Below, piece after piece: positions 38,413 to 51,278 of a stretch of DNA of 64,000 nucleotides (position 1 is the first letter of the stretch; each line of letters starts with the position of its first letter). The translations under genes were made by a program, and so were the position numbers. The stretch is taken from assembly GCA_038363925.1 (NCBI GenBank), contig JAQQWL010000009.1, forward strand, positions 558,001 through 622,000. Reading direction: 5' to 3'. The notes under the pieces are model-generated. The model had not been told where the DNA came from. It saw only the letters and a list, made by a program, of their open reading frames with translations, and searched no databases. This stretch comes from Apiospora phragmitis (taxonomy: Eukaryota; Ascomycota; Sordariomycetes; Amphisphaeriales; Apiosporaceae).

Positions 38413-40045
38413 CTACGCATCCAGATCCAGCGGCGGCTCCTTGCAACCGTAACGGACGCAGCCAGGCGGCAAAGGCGGCAGGGCCGGCAAGGAAGTATCA
38501 GTGACTGTCGTCGGGCGGTGTATCCGGTTTCCTCCGTCGCCGTCGCCGCCGCCGTCAGTGCTGGGGTCTCGTATCATGGTGGTCGTGCTTCCGCCGCCGC
38601 CCCTAGGAGGCGGCGGGGCTAACCGGTATGACGACAGCGGCAGCGGCAGCGGCGACGGGTCGTTGACGGTGGTGGTGATGGTATTGGCCTTGTGGCCGCC
38701 TGACGGAACCGGGGTGATGCCGATGGTGACCGTCGTCGCCGTTACGGGGATGGATATGTCGCCTACCCGGACGGATGATTCGGGGGCGTCGGCCAGCGTG
38801 GCGGAGGTCATATCGGCAGTAGTCGTAGTGGTAGTAGAAGTAGAAGTAGAAGTGGAGGCAGCTGTAGGAGGGTGGCTCGACCCTGGCTCAGTGTGTGTCG
38901 AGGCTGGCGGCGGCGGGGAGCTGTTCTGCGTCGCCGTATTTGGCGACGGCGCATCCTCGGAGGTTGGGGGTGGTAGTGTGGCGAAGGTGGTGCTTGGTAT
39001 GACTGTTATTGTTGTTCTTGTACTTGTGAATCCTGGCCCCGATATACTCATCATGGTTATGATGACCAACTGCCTGGTTGTGGAAGACGTTTCCGATTGA
39101 CTAACGACTGGAGTAGACACTAAATAGTAGGTATGTAAGCTATGGTGCTTGCGTGGGTTTTCACTAAGGTAATATAACAGCGGTGCGTGTCGTACTTGTA
39201 GTAGTAGTAGTAGTAGTAGTATCACTAGTATTGTTGGCCCCGCCTCCGATAGACGTGGGCGTGGGCGTTGGAGCCATATCTCCCCCGTGTCGCTCATCGT
39301 GATGATCTTGATGGATCACCCACAGGAACACGACCAGAAAGACCGCCAAGAGTAATACAACAGCAACCACCACGACTACTAGTAACTTGCCGGGCCTTGT
39401 TTTCAATGCAGCGACGACTCGCTTGGCCCGGGGCATTTGGGGACGATGGTGTTGGTGATGGTGGCAGCCATACCATGTAGGTGTATTCTTTTCCGCCTCC
39501 TGAGGAGGATTCGCTGATATGTTCCTGTTCGAAATCCCGATGAAGGAAAGCCCATTCCGCCACCATTGTCCCCCTTTCTCCCGGCTGTCGATCGAATCGT
39601 CTCCATCGAAGAAAGACTGCGACGGGAGATGGCGAACCTGTCGCGGCATGTGGCGACTACTACTTTCCCCTTTCCCAGCCACCTGCGATGTCGACGTATG
39701 TACTACCGGCTCCTTACCACCCGAGGATGACGAAGACGAAGAAGCATTGGTTATTGCCGGCGACAGAACCACGGTGCCGCCGATCTCCTCATCGAGAAAC
39801 GGTCTCGCTCGGGCAGTAAGGGGCCATCCAGACCGTGACAACACTCCCACTGCTTCTGCGGCTGTACCTCGGCCACGAATCGGGCATGGAGAGGAGAAGG
39901 AGGGTAATGAGATCTTGACGGCCCGTCCTCCTTTGACGATACCGCGGCCGTGCCGGTCCTGGGTAACCCAAGGCGCGTAAAACTCTCGCATGGCCCTCAC
40001 ACTTGGCGTGGTCGACGACGTGGAGCCGGTCCGATCCATTGTCAT
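38413..40045 (-). CDS. Single-pass membrane protein with Ser/Thr/Pro-rich ectodomain, 514 aa
   Basis: Two exons on the minus strand, 40,045-39,196 and 39,107-38,413, join in phase across an 88-bp GT-AG intron and give 1,545 nt. The N-terminal about 220 residues are hydrophilic (MTMDRTGSTSSTTPSVR...; SSSSSSS run; His cluster CHHHQHHRPQ). Then comes one strong membrane segment, LLVVVVVAVVLLLAVFLVVFLWV, flanked by basic residues on the N-terminal side, so the N-terminus is probably cytosolic. The C-terminal half is mucin-like: poly-Thr (from a GTA microsatellite at 39,197-39,222), STSTSTTTTTTAD, PSPLPLPLSSYRLAPPPPRGGGG, and a final GCVRYGCKEPPLDLDA with two Cys. No known enzyme domain. This could be a cell-wall sensor-like or surface protein; that is inference from architecture only. 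Confidence 0.75.
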
Positions 40046-40697
40046 GATTCAACCTGGTTGCTGCGACTTAGGTAGTTATTTCCTCGCATCTGTCAATTGA
40101 CTTGACGCAGTTGTAGGACGACTGGCGACGATATGGACGGCGACAGAATGAGCTGGTGGTATACACCTACAAAACGTATAGAGAAGTTGTACGACATAAG
40201 TACAAATCGACAACATGTGGCGTGGTAAGACAGGAGGAACAAACATCCGGTGGTTTCTGCGAATTGATAGTCAGCAAACTCATCACTGATGAAGAATTCA
40301 AAATCGTCCTAGGAACAACCTAGTATTAGAGCTTGAACGTGAAAAAGACCAATGCAAGCAGACAGCTGATCAGGTTGTTTGCGTCGTAGCAATCACACAA
40401 GTCACGGAAAGGGAGGGTGTTTGGTCAAGATCGTAGTTCAAAAGCATTTGTTGCCACTTTCATCAATCCTCGGTCTGGCCGAGCAGGGAGATAGAGACAA
40501 GATCCTGACAAAGCTGATGACGTAGAGGAGATCAGATAAAAAACACCGTACCTTGTGTTGCTGTGTGTATTCGGTGTTGCACTTGGATGATGAAAGCGAA
40601 CAAAAACACAAAAGAACGGGGTTCAACCATGATAACTCCCGACACTCCGAAAACAGAAACCATACAGAAGAAGGAATGAGAGATATCAAGACTGATC
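40046..40697. other. Intergenic, no gene seen
   Basis: Promoter side of the membrane-protein gene and 3' side of mtc1. Only short overlapping frames. Confidence 0.5.
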
Positions 40698-42507
40698 TCA
40701 GATCAACCCAGCCCTGGCAGCCTCGCCACCACCATCCTCGACGACATCCTCCATCCTCTGCTTACCCTTGCCGAGACCGCCATCGCCAACACCCATGCGC
40801 CTGGCCACGTATCGCTGAGCAACGATGCCGACACTCAGGCGGAGCGCCTCCTCTACCCACTCGGCCACCCACTCGCGAGGGTCGACGCCGCCGCTCTCGA
40901 CAATCTCGCGGATCTCGTCGGGCACGTTCATCAAGTCGTGGAAGCCGCCCTGCTGGCCCTCGGACTCGCCACTGGCCGGGGTGAGCGGGCTGGCCGCATC
41001 GAGCCAGCGTATCCACTTGGCCGGGATATTCTGGCTGACGGTGCTGTAGGTGATCTCGTGGACGGGGTCGAACACGTAGATGGCGAAACAGATCTGAGCA
41101 TCGCTGGATTCGTCAGCCACAGGGCTCTCGGCCTTCTCCTTCTCGCCAGCCGTGCTGCCGGTGAACAGAGCTTCATCAGCCTCGACCGTGATGGCCTGGA
41201 CAGCAAGGAAGATGTCGCTGGTGCGGACAGGGTTGCTCTCGTCAACTGGCTCCAGGGCACGCCTCTGAGCTTCTACGATCCCACCGTCGGCAGAAAAGTA
41301 GTCGTGGGCATAGCTCTCGGCAGAGACCCGGCAAAGCTTCGTACCCTCGACTAGACCCTTGATGGTGCCAAGATCGCGGGGAATGTCTACCTGCCGCCAC
41401 CATGGCCCGTCGCGCCAGCCGGCAGAGGAGGCCGAGCCTCGGTAGTGGGCGTCCGAGGGGCGCCGGGCCGTGCTTTCGTGGCCGCGTTGCACAACCAATA
41501 GGTCACCACCCTCAACCTGAGACATGACACGGCTGAAGACACCATAGACCAATGGATCCAGCGAGGGGTAGCCCACAAGATCATGTGTAATATGAATCAG
41601 TAGGCGCTCGTGCGACGAAATGGGCGGCGCAAGAGTATGCAAGATGTTGGTAAAAGTAGGTAGAGCTCGGTGTCGCAGTTCGTCGCCTAGAATAGAAAGG
41701 CATAATTAGTCTCGATTCATACGAGCATGGCGAGGGGAGAAAGGGATCAAAAAGCCAAGCCCAACAAGACTATCCGAGATAGACGTAATAGACGGAAAGA
41801 GTAGAGATGCGAGTCGCATATGCAAGGCAGAAAGTAACAGCAATTGCACTTTACGCTCGACACCAGAACTTGGGCAAGAAATCAGACATGCAAGGAAACT
41901 CACCATAGCCCCTGATAACATCAACATTGCCACGGACCGACTCCAAGTACTTCTTCGCGTCCTCGTTGTGTTGGATGTCCTTGTAGACGACTTCGGCCTG
42001 TTTTATAGCGGCCGAAGCAGTAGCGGTGGCGGTCGCAAAGATGCCTCCCCACCATCCGCCGCCAGCAGCGGGCGCGCCAGCATCCTGCTGCTCGACGGTG
42101 CCCTTCTTCTCGGCGTCTTGGAGGTCGGAGCTCGTGGCGCTCGGGGTGAAGCTCGCATGCAGTGAGCGCGCGCTGTCGGCCGACTTGCGGGGTAGGTTTG
42201 CCGCGGCGGCGGCGGGTTTGCTGTCCTCGGACGGGCGGCCTGGCGGCGGGGTCTGGGTGCTCGTTCGTTTGGAGCCGGCCGCATCCTTGTTGAGGCGCGG
42301 CGTGCGCGGCCGGGCGGGCGGCTGGTCGCCCAGCTGGTTCTCCAGCTCGGCCAGGATGTCCTTGTCCTTCTCGGCTTGGTCGGCTCCTCGGACCTTGGAG
42401 GCGACGGTCTTGGGCTTGGGGTGGCTCTTCTTGGGGCCGGCGTCGTCCCCGAGCGAGGAGAAGAGCTCGTCCAGCTCGTTGTTGGTCTTGGTCTTCTTGG
42501 AAGCCAT
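40698..42507 (-). CDS. mtc1: Maintenance of telomere capping protein 1 (Mtc1), 530 aa
   Basis: Mtc1 is a conserved fungal protein linked genetically to telomere capping in yeast and found in vesicle-related preparations; its molecular role is unclear. Exons 42,507-41,904 and 41,686-40,698 join in frame (1,593 nt) over a 217-bp intron. The N-terminus MASKKTKTNNELDELFSSLGDD is followed by a low-complexity Pro/Ala/Ser linker. Then GGGWWGGIFATATATASAAIKQAEVVYKDIQHNEDAKKYLESVRGNVDVIRGYGDELRHRALPTFTNIL and ISSHERLLIHITHDLVGYPSLDPLVYGVFSRVMSQVEGGDLLVVQRG give the family its identity (named from memory of Mtc1/DUF5427 proteins; broken here by commas: FATATATASAAIKQ, LIHITHDLVGYPSLD, VFSRVMSQVEGGDL). 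The C-terminal part EITYSTVSQNIPAKWIRWL and WVAEWVEEALRLSVGIVAQRYVARRMG also fits. Complete. Confidence 0.85.
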
Positions 42508-44565
42508 GACGAATTACCGGGGAAGTGGTGCGCTCTGTGCAATTGGAGATGGTCAGCAAGCTGGCATTGGAATCAATTAGGTTGGCACGATGTTCCGACT
42601 CTCGCGGGCAAATGGCCATTCGTCGGTGGGGACGAAACTCGAAGAATAGCCAAGTCGCATGGTATAGAGGATGAAGAATTCGAGATGCTAGCAGTTCACA
42701 AGACCTCCAGGTGGGAAGCCGAGGGGTGTCGCAATTTTTGGGAACCTCTATGTAACGAAGGAGCTGGATTGATGGGGACGTCAAGCTACACACCTTTTGA
42801 TCAAGGGTATCTGGCTGGGCCAGCACTGACGAGGGACAGGTGCTACTCGATAGTCGAACGTTCTTGGTGTAGACACAGCAGATAGTACGTGGCGACTGCC
42901 GGGAGGTTGAGTTAAGGTAGTAGTGCAAGTCGTCTAGACGGTTGAAGTGAAGCTTCGCATGTCTTGACGTCTGTTCGATCGTCACAAGTTCCACGGAGAG
43001 CTACGTATGCGCCCTTTCCAAATTCCCATGCATGCAACCCGCAAGGGGAAATGGGGGGCTGCCAGAATGGCCCCATAAACGGAATGGTCGCGGATTTAGG
43101 CACTTTGATTGGAGGACAAACCTTGCCAGATGGCTCGCTAAGCCTCTTCCGTCCTGGCCTGGGCATGCTGGCTCGCTGGAACCTCGACTGGGACTCCCCC
43201 TAGATGGGGGTCCCACTCGGAACCGTCAGCAAATGACTGGCTGAACAGGGCCCCTCGCTATGAGAAAAACTTGGGGCGTGTGGCTGGTGGAGTGCCACTC
43301 CCTCCCCTGCTGGCCTGCTGTGCTGGAACCTCCAAAAATTGACCCTTGTGCTTGATTGAATAGATTGGATTGTGAGTTGAATAAGAAGCCAGGCGGCGAC
43401 CAAGAACAAAACGCTATATGACGCCGTTCGCATACAATACCAACATTGTTAAACTGCTTCATATAGTTGCTACAGTAGTGCAGACTACCATTCTGTCCAA
43501 CCCAGATCCTTGGCTCGAGTCCATCAGCTTATTTCCTCTCATACGTCTTATTGAATCTTGGAGCATCCTGTCGCCAGACTTACCCCCAAACTCGACCGGA
43601 CGGCTACTTCTCTCTCTCTCGTCTGCATCATTCAGCCAGCCGCTCACCCACTCACTCAGCAACCATCACATCCCTGCTTCTGCGAGCCTCTTCTCCTTAG
43701 AGAGAAATACCGGAATCTACAGCGTCAAGTTGTTAGCTTGGCCGGCGCCCGTTGCTAGTGTGCCCATGCCGCTCCCTTTCTGATGTAAGGTATGTACGCA
43801 TGCGTGTTAATAAACCGCATAACAATACCATGTCACGAGGCCTAACCTTCCACCCAGCCGCCGGAAAACGCAAATTGGCTTGACAGTCACGCCTCTTTCC
43901 CCCATCTACTGTAAGTAGTGATTCAGTTCATGTTCTCACATACCGGCCATTGCAATGTTTCCGGGTGATCCCGTTTCATCCTGCATCTTCCAAACCCTTT
44001 GCCCAGAAGCACCATACAACACGTCAGCCTTCCATATCCGGCCATTACACAAGCACCCCGATTAATTTTCTGCACGCAAATCGGCCGACTTACAGTACGG
44101 CGCTCTCTCCATATCTCATTCTTGACTCTGCTCTATATGTCCTAGAGCCTCATCTTCTACATCGTTCATTTAATACCGACCAGCCAGGAGTTGTTTTGGC
44201 ACGCTCATCCGAGCGGCTTCACTAACCTGTCCTCTTTGCTTTCACAGACAAGTTGCCAGCGGCACATTTTCTCTTGCCTTGCGCGAGCGCATCCGCAAAT
44301 CCCCCAAAAGCACATTATACCCTATCTCATTATTTTCTCTATTGTCCGTCTCGTTGCTCGGCATCCATCCCTCCCGCTTGACGCCTGGTGGTTTTCCCTG
44401 ACGTCCTGCCAATCCCCTAGTTGGCTCAATTTTGGGGGTGTACCCACTTACATAATAATCTCCGACCCTCTCTCTGACTTGTAACCTTCTTTGTGGTCGA
44501 CTTGCAGCCTCTTGGACGGGGTTCCAATACGTGCCCAACAGCCAGCGCCAATTGTTGCATCTTTC
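42508..44565. other. Divergent intergenic region
   Basis: About 2 kb between the mtc1 start (minus) and the start of the next gene (plus). Small frames only. From about 43,500 on it is CT-rich, and several GTAAGT/CAG pairs (for example a CAG at 44,506) suggest a long 5' leader with introns for the downstream gene; this is not provable here. Confidence 0.45.
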
Positions 44566-47500
44566 ATGGATTCGCCAAACAGTCAGCGTGCAAGAGCTCG
44601 GCTTTCAGGCCGCAAGCGTCACACTTTACCTGCTTCCTCTTCACACCGTCGCTCGGAGTCCTCAGAAAACCTTGCCACTGAGACCCCGGCAGCAACAGCA
44701 GCCATGGCCCCAGCATCTTCTTTCACTTTTGAGACTCCCAGCCCGTCCAACACTCGAGGTACTCGCACGCGGCCCAGGAATCAGGACCCCGTCGCTGCCT
44801 CGCCCGAGGATGCTGGGAGCAAGGGCGGGCGCTCTCTCCGCAAGAGAACCCGTATAGACTACTCATTCGACCAAGTGGATGACGCTGTTGAGCAGGCCAC
44901 CGCCTCCAAGGCCACACCCACTACTTCGCGCTCACTGAAGAAGCGCAAGACTGATTTCGCTGTACCCGGTGAGTCGTTTGATGAGGAATCCGAGCCCCGT
45001 GCAAAGCGCCGGGCGTCGGAGCAGCCGGCCAAATCCGCGTCCAGGCGTGCCCAGCCGCGGAAATCAACGCTGGACCCTCAACCATTCGTCGCAGAGCAGC
45101 TCGAGGAGGATGTGCCCGTCAAAGACACTATTGAGGTCGGAGGCCACCACAGTGAGGTGTCGGACGAATCGTTCCACCAGCGAACCAATTCGTGCTCTTC
45201 TCATACTGGGTCTGCGGGGCCGCTATCTCATATGGCACAACTAGAAGAAGAACCCCGGGAGAAGCCGGAAGATGCGCCAATGTCTAATGGCGCTGACATA
45301 ATACTTCTTCCGGAGCCCAAACCGGAGTCTGCACCTGATACCACGTCACAGACTGCAGAATTGCATGTACCTAAGATCGAGGTCGAAGAGCCTCCTGATG
45401 TCCAGGAGCAAGATGCTAGAACCTCGCCGCCTATTTCTTTAGATACATCGGAAGGAAAACCTCATGAGGGGCCTGAAGAGAAACCCACGGAGGAACCCAC
45501 TCATCAATCCGATGAGAAGCCTGAAAAGAAGCCTGAAGAGAAGCCTGAGATGATTGAGACGGCTGAAGATAAACCCGAGGACAAGCCCGAGGAGCAACCT
45601 GAACAGAAGCCCGAGGTGATAGTTGAGGAGAAGCATACGGAGAAGCCCGTGTCACAGCCTACTGAGGTGCGCATTGAGACGCGTCCTGAGACGCCTGTTG
45701 AGAAGCCTGTTGAGAAGCCTGTTGAGAAGTCTATTGAGAAGTCAATTGAGAAGCCTACCGAGACGCCTGCCGAGGAACCTGTTGAAGATACTGAGCAGCA
45801 ATCAGAGGCGCAACTCCAGGACAAGCCCGAGGTGATGTCTAAGGAGAAGCCGACGGAGCAACACGAAGAGAATCCCAAGGAGGAGCCAGAAGAAAAGCCC
45901 GTTGAGAAATCAGAGAGTCAGCCGGAGGATACGCCACTTGACAAGCCACAGGAAAAGCAGATCAAGGCGGAACTGAAGACACTACTGGTGAAGGAACAGC
46001 CTCCAGCTCAGTCTACAGTCGAAAAGGAAGAGAACAACGGCCCATACGCCTACCTGACACCGTACATTGAAGGTTCTAAGGTCTTGTACCCTGCGATTGT
46101 TGAGGAAGAAGTGGCCGAGCCGGAGGTTACGCATGAAGCACCGGATGATCTTGAAGTCATCGATGAAGTTGGCGACGAAGATACACCGGCCGGGACTCCT
46201 GCTGCAACAGCTAGCAACTCGCCTGTCCCCGAAGTCGAGGTCTTGGCAGTTCAACCTCCTGCCAAGAAGCAATACCAATTCAAACAGCCACGACCAGCGT
46301 CGGAACTCACGAGTCTCTTTGATGACATCGATTCACTGAGTGAGGCGGACCTGTACGATCGCCTTGCGGCCGCCAATAACGTTATGGTGGCTTGGCAGGA
46401 AGACTGGGTCCGCTTAAGGAAGATCGTTGATGATGAGGACAATGCTATCAAGTATCAAGCGGAAGAGGCAGCGTTCCTGCAACGTGAAAAGATGGCATTA
46501 AGCAAGGATCCTGATGCAATGCCCCTTCGCAAAGATTTCCAGGTCAGAGGCATTCGAGCGCCCAAGGAAGACTCGATGGTGCAGTATGCTCGGCAGCAAG
46601 ACCGAGTCATGGCGTCCGCATATCTATTCGAGTATGACGATCGGGACTCGAAGATTGGCATGCAGGATCCAATAGGTCAACGACGTGGTGTCGGAAAAGG
46701 CAGGCTACGAGATAGGCCCAAGCAGACGGCCAAAGCTGCCGAAATCGACGACCTCAATCCTAACGTGGTGCATGGCAAACGGACGAGAAAGCCTACGAAC
46801 TTGTTTGGTGATACGGAAGCCACCAGCAGGAGCTCGACGCCTGTCCCAACGCAACCACAAACACGAAAGCGTCGGGGACGTCAGAATGGCGAAGAGAACG
46901 GCGACTCGCACCTCTCTTTCAGTTCGCAACCGGATCCTCCTGTCGAGGAGACGCCCAAGAAGCGTGGCCGCGGTGGACGAGCCAAGAAATCCATTGCGCC
47001 CACTTCAGTGCCCGAAGACCCCTCTACAGAGAACGAAGCTCAACCGGATCCTGATGAGGTTGAAGAGAGGCCAAGCCGGAAGCGGAGGCGCAAGGTATTC
47101 CATGATGAGGATTACACCGCCAATGATAGCAACGAGCACGAGGTCATCACAGGGCGAGCTGCTCGTGCCCGACGCAACTCCCGGCTTACAGAGGTACCCA
47201 CCGGGTCTTTCTACAGCACTACATCCATACCCTCGACGCAAGGTCACGACGAAACTCGCCCGAACACGTCTTCCTCCACAGCCACGGCTTCGACTACTGT
47301 GTCTACCTATGGTCTCCGAGAAAAGCGTCAGAAGAGGTTCTCCCTTGACGAGGACGACGGCGATTTTGAGGACAATGAGGGTCAACGCAAGCCCAAGCGC
47401 AATCGTCGGGCATCCAAGAAGACGCAAGTCAACGATTTCGCCGATGCCGCCAACGACCAGCCAGAGCCAGCTCCGGAGCCAACACCTGAGCCAGCTGTTG

Positions 47501-47959
47501 TTGCTCCCAAGATGACCAAGATCAAGATCAAGAACTTTAACGGCAACACCGGGAGTTTCACCTCGGCCGTTTCTGCACCTACCAGTCATCCCACCAATGT
47601 GCCTGTGAGCAATGTGCCAGGACCGGTACAGCTGAACAACAACGCCCACGGTCCTCCCAACGGCAATGCAGCTCCGGCTCATGGTTCCGAGGCGCCTAAA
47701 GACTATGGGTCTATGACGAAGTCGGAGAAGATGTCTGCATCCATGAAAGGTATGATGATCTGCATTCTTTCCTTATACTCCTGGGTTTTCATACTGATAC
47801 ATAAAAGCACGATGGGCTTCTGGTTCCATGTCACCTGCGGTGGCCAAGCGACGAGCGACATTGGCTGCCAAGAAGGCGGCAGCGAAAACACCAATCCCGG
47901 AATTTCATCCTGGTGCGGTGTTCCAACAACACAGGGCCAACCACCCCCACCCCCAGTGA
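44566..47959 (+). CDS. Large basic nuclear protein with Lys-Pro-Glu repeat, 1,111 aa
   Basis: Exons 44,566-47,749 and 47,808-47,959 join in frame (3,336 nt). I chose ATG 44,566 (MDSPNSQRARARLSGRKRH) because the frame upstream has no ATG. Several bipartite basic clusters (SLRKRTRIDY, SLKKRKTDF, ETRKRRGRQNG-like, PKKRGRGGRAKKS, PSRKRRRKVF) suggest nuclear location; the RGRGG motifs resemble AT-hooks. Residues about 295-465 are a degenerate repeat of EKPEEKPE type. A folded region around 575-660 reads LTSLFDDIDSLSEADLYDRL and NVMVAWQEDWVRLRKIVDDE. The C-terminus YGSMTKSEKMSASMK joins over the intron to ARWASGSMSPAVAKRRATLAAKK. I recall the C-terminal motif from other fungal hypothetical nuclear proteins but cannot name a family. 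Chromatin role is inference. Confidence 0.82.
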
Positions 47960-49357
47960 TTGGCCTATTGCCCCCTACTGGAGAGAGGGAACACCACGGC
48001 ATCTCGGGTCGCAGCGTATTTGCGCCTGACCTTATAGCACCCATGCATGATACTTATCTGATTATCTGAAATTGTGACAACCACCACCAAGGTGCTCTTG
48101 CGATAAACATTGGCGAAAGCGAGCAGGCCGAACAGTGGAACAGCGGAACATATTGCATTAGGTACACCACCAGCATATCTGGCCAGCATTTGGAATGCAC
48201 ATTGGGGCCTACCTACAGCGAAGGAATTGCCGCCACATGATCAGGTTATGGAAAACATTATCGTTTAGAATTACTTGTAATAATCAAGAAACTCTGGTTT
48301 CTTGATGGACTTCTTGGCTGTCTTTCGGAATGGCCGTGATTTAGCTTTCATGCTGTGTGTTTCATCCATCATGTAAGTAACAGCACCACGACGCCCATGC
48401 GCTGATGCGTTGGGATGGAAGCGTATTAATGTACTACATAGCAGATACGTCAATAGTCACTGTGAGGATACTTGATTACTCCAGCTCGGAGTGCTCGTCG
48501 TACTGGATGCAGCTGTATTACCGCCCTTCCCCTGCGGTCAAATTCGGTGGACGGAATCATCCAACACGGAGGGCCGGGCAGTGGGACCACCGATGGCACG
48601 GATTGCTACAACCTTATTACGATGATGCCACGGCCGCTGAATGCCATAACAAGAGACGAGTAGGAGGGACCTATATCATATGTGAAATGGAAGTCTGTTT
48701 ATTGCGGCGATTTGCCCTGAACCATTCCATTAATGGTTCCAACTTCGAGATGATTTGACGAGTGCACCGCTGGAAGTCGCATTCTTCTTCAATCCCCGTA
48801 TTCGAAATTGCAGGATTCTAGTTGGATGACTGGTCCATAGCATCACTGCCGTTGGAAACTGATTACCACACATAGCATGAGAAGATTGGTTTTTGAGAAG
48901 ATCGGATCCCACTCCATGGCAATCCACCTGGCAACTGGGAGTGCTTCAGGTCGGACCACACAACAACATGATCCTTGGAGATAGTGGGTCGACATGAAGC
49001 CAAGCGATACCCGACGCTTGCACCAATCAGATTCAATTTCAACATAATGAGTTGCAAGATGCAGAATAACAGTAAATGGGTCAAATAAGTCATCAATCGG
49101 AACTGAATCTTTTTCTTATTAGATTCAGGATGGCATGTATGGTATGATGTGTCTTTCCTTTACGCCATGAGCCCAAATGCAAAGCCTGCCAGATCATCAC
49201 TTTTTACCCTCCCTGCCCTTCATCTACACAACTGGAGAGAAGTGGCTGGCCCACCTAGTTTAGATGGCGGTGACTCGGGTGTCCCATTTCGTATGACATG
49301 AAGGTTTGTTCCCTAACGCTTGTCCGCAAATGCTACGTTCTTGTAACTTCTTCTCCT
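47960..49357. other. Intergenic between convergent genes
   Basis: 3' regions of the nuclear protein gene and of rpl23. A perfect short hairpin-like inverted repeat AAGAAA-CTCTGG-TTTCTT lies at about 48,286-48,304. No supported gene; frames are below 120 codons and overlap. Confidence 0.45.
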
Positions 49358-49801
49358 TTACATGACGACACCGGAGTTGCTGGCAATACGCTGTGATGGT
49401 CGTGTCAGCTGAGAAAAATGTAAACCTTCCAGAGCAGAATGGGGTGTAACTTACTGGCCACAGCTCAGCAGCCTCCTTACCAACGGGTCCAGTGATCGCG
49501 GAACCCTTCATCTCACCCTTGGGGTTGACGATGACACCAGCGTTGTCCTCGAAGTACAGAAAAACACCGTCGAATCGCTTCCAGGGCTTGGACTGGCGGA
49601 CGATAACGGCGGGGTGGACCTTCTTGCGGAGCTCAGGCTTGCCCTTCTTGACGGTGGCCATAACCATGTCACCGACACCACCGGCAGGCAGGCGGTTCAG
49701 ACGGGCGCCGATACCCTTGACTGAGATGATGTACAGGTTGCGGGCACCGGAGTTGTCGGCGCAGTTCATGATAGCACCGACGGGAAGACCGAGGGTCATC
49801 T
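49358..49801 (-). CDS. rpl23: 60S ribosomal protein uL14 (Rpl23), N-terminal exon not located
   Basis: Cytosolic large-subunit protein near the subunit interface. The main exon 49,801-49,455 reads [111 protein letters not shown]. It then splices over a 64-bp intron (49,454-49,391) to [10 protein letters not shown] at 49,390-49,358. A 3' splice site TTACAG lies directly before the AG-ATG at 49,801, and family members have about 15 more residues before MTLGLPVG, so a short upstream exon is expected on the minus strand above 49,802. I could not identify it. The 124 residues seen fit the conserved part of the family. Confidence 0.93.
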
Positions 49802-51278
49802 CTGTAAGAAGATCAGGTCAGTACAAATTTCCAAAGCCTAGTGGAGCCTTGGTATCTGAGGAGCTCAAGTGAATCTACTGCTGCTGCTGCTGCTCTGCGC
49901 GAAATTCCACGCGCTCGTGCAATCAAAATCCAGTCATGGGTCGCCAAGTAGTTTTTCGTAACTCCAGAGAACTCGGTCGCCGTTCCTCGGTCGAAAATGG
50001 CGGCACGAGAGCTAGGGCAGGTCTATCGTAATTCCACTGCAGTAGGAAAACAGAAAGAAGTGAATGACATGGATTGCTCCGCGGGGAGGCGATCGTAAGT
50101 CAACTCACTGTCACAGCAGTTGACAGGCTCCCAGCACTGAGGCTCGCAAGGTTGTTGTTGGACGTGTGCAGACGATGTTCGTGGTTGTTTCGTAGTATGC
50201 GGGTGGGAGTGTATCGAGAATATCCACCTGTGGGATTCGGTAGCTGGCGAACCGGTTTCGACTTCCAAGGGGACGGTAGACGGCGCGCAAGACGTAATCT
50301 TCCAGCACAGAGCGCGCAGCAGGGACAGCAGATTCACGATACCTCCTCAAATTGTACCAAGGACACCGGGGGTAGGGAGACGAACTAAGCTTGCCACCAG
50401 GGGCACCACGGCTAGAAAATCCTTGTTAGCTTGGCAGTCCATTGCGTCGGTTTTTCCCTCGGAAATCCCGTGTGAAGGCGTCCAGTCCATTTCGAGCATC
50501 AAGCGTCGCAGCCACGGCTTGTCGTGAAGCTTCAGAAATACATCTCGTAAAGCATGTATCGTCCAGAGCCTAGCCAGTTGGTGCAAGCCATTCGTTCAAA
50601 TGATTGACAGTCGAGAGTGTCCTTGTTGCGATCGCATTTCTCGTCGACGGAACCCCGCCATTCCCAATGTCTTCAAGAATTCCTCCCTCGGTTGATGCTC
50701 TTCGGTTTGGACAGGACGCTTTCGCACGGAATAGGCAGGCGAACAATGGAAAACAGGACTTACGAAAGCTTGGCCATTGCTGCGGGTTAATATGCGACTC
50801 GGTACGAAGTGGTGGTGTCGGTCGTGTCGTGAATTGGACAATCGGTCGGAGTATGGAAAATTATCACGATGTTTGGGAATTTCGGGACTAGAGTGAGGGC
50901 AGCTTGTTCCGCCGTAATTTTTTGTCTTTTCGGCCTTTGGGTGTGTGGAATGCGCAACCCTACTAACGCCAATCCAGAAATCGCACGTGCGATAAGATAA
51001 GATACTGCGAGTCTGGCCATACAGCTGGCGCTCTCTATTGACAGGTGCCCTCCAAAAACGTACCCACTCTCAAATTGGTGGAGCTGCGGTAAGAAGTAAG
51101 CAGTTACCCTCCACCACATAACCCTCAACATTTTGTATTATCATGCACTTCTTGCCATTCAGTACAATACACCTAATCCTAAGTGGTGAACAGGTACTCT
51201 CGCATTTCTACTGACTACCTAACCTTCAGTGTCTTGCCCAACATCGAGATATTTGAATGTATATGGCTGTGCCTTACT
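49802..51278. other. rpl23 upstream region and intergenic
   Basis: Contains a CTG microsatellite (49,876-49,893) and probably the leader and first small exon of rpl23. Overlapping frames of up to 114 codons have no recognisable domain. No gene supported between 50,400 and 51,278. Confidence 0.45.

Noticed and set aside
38501..39100. 199-codon + strand frame
   Set aside because: Antisense of the Ser/Thr-rich exon; Val/Gly-rich low complexity typical of a shadow.
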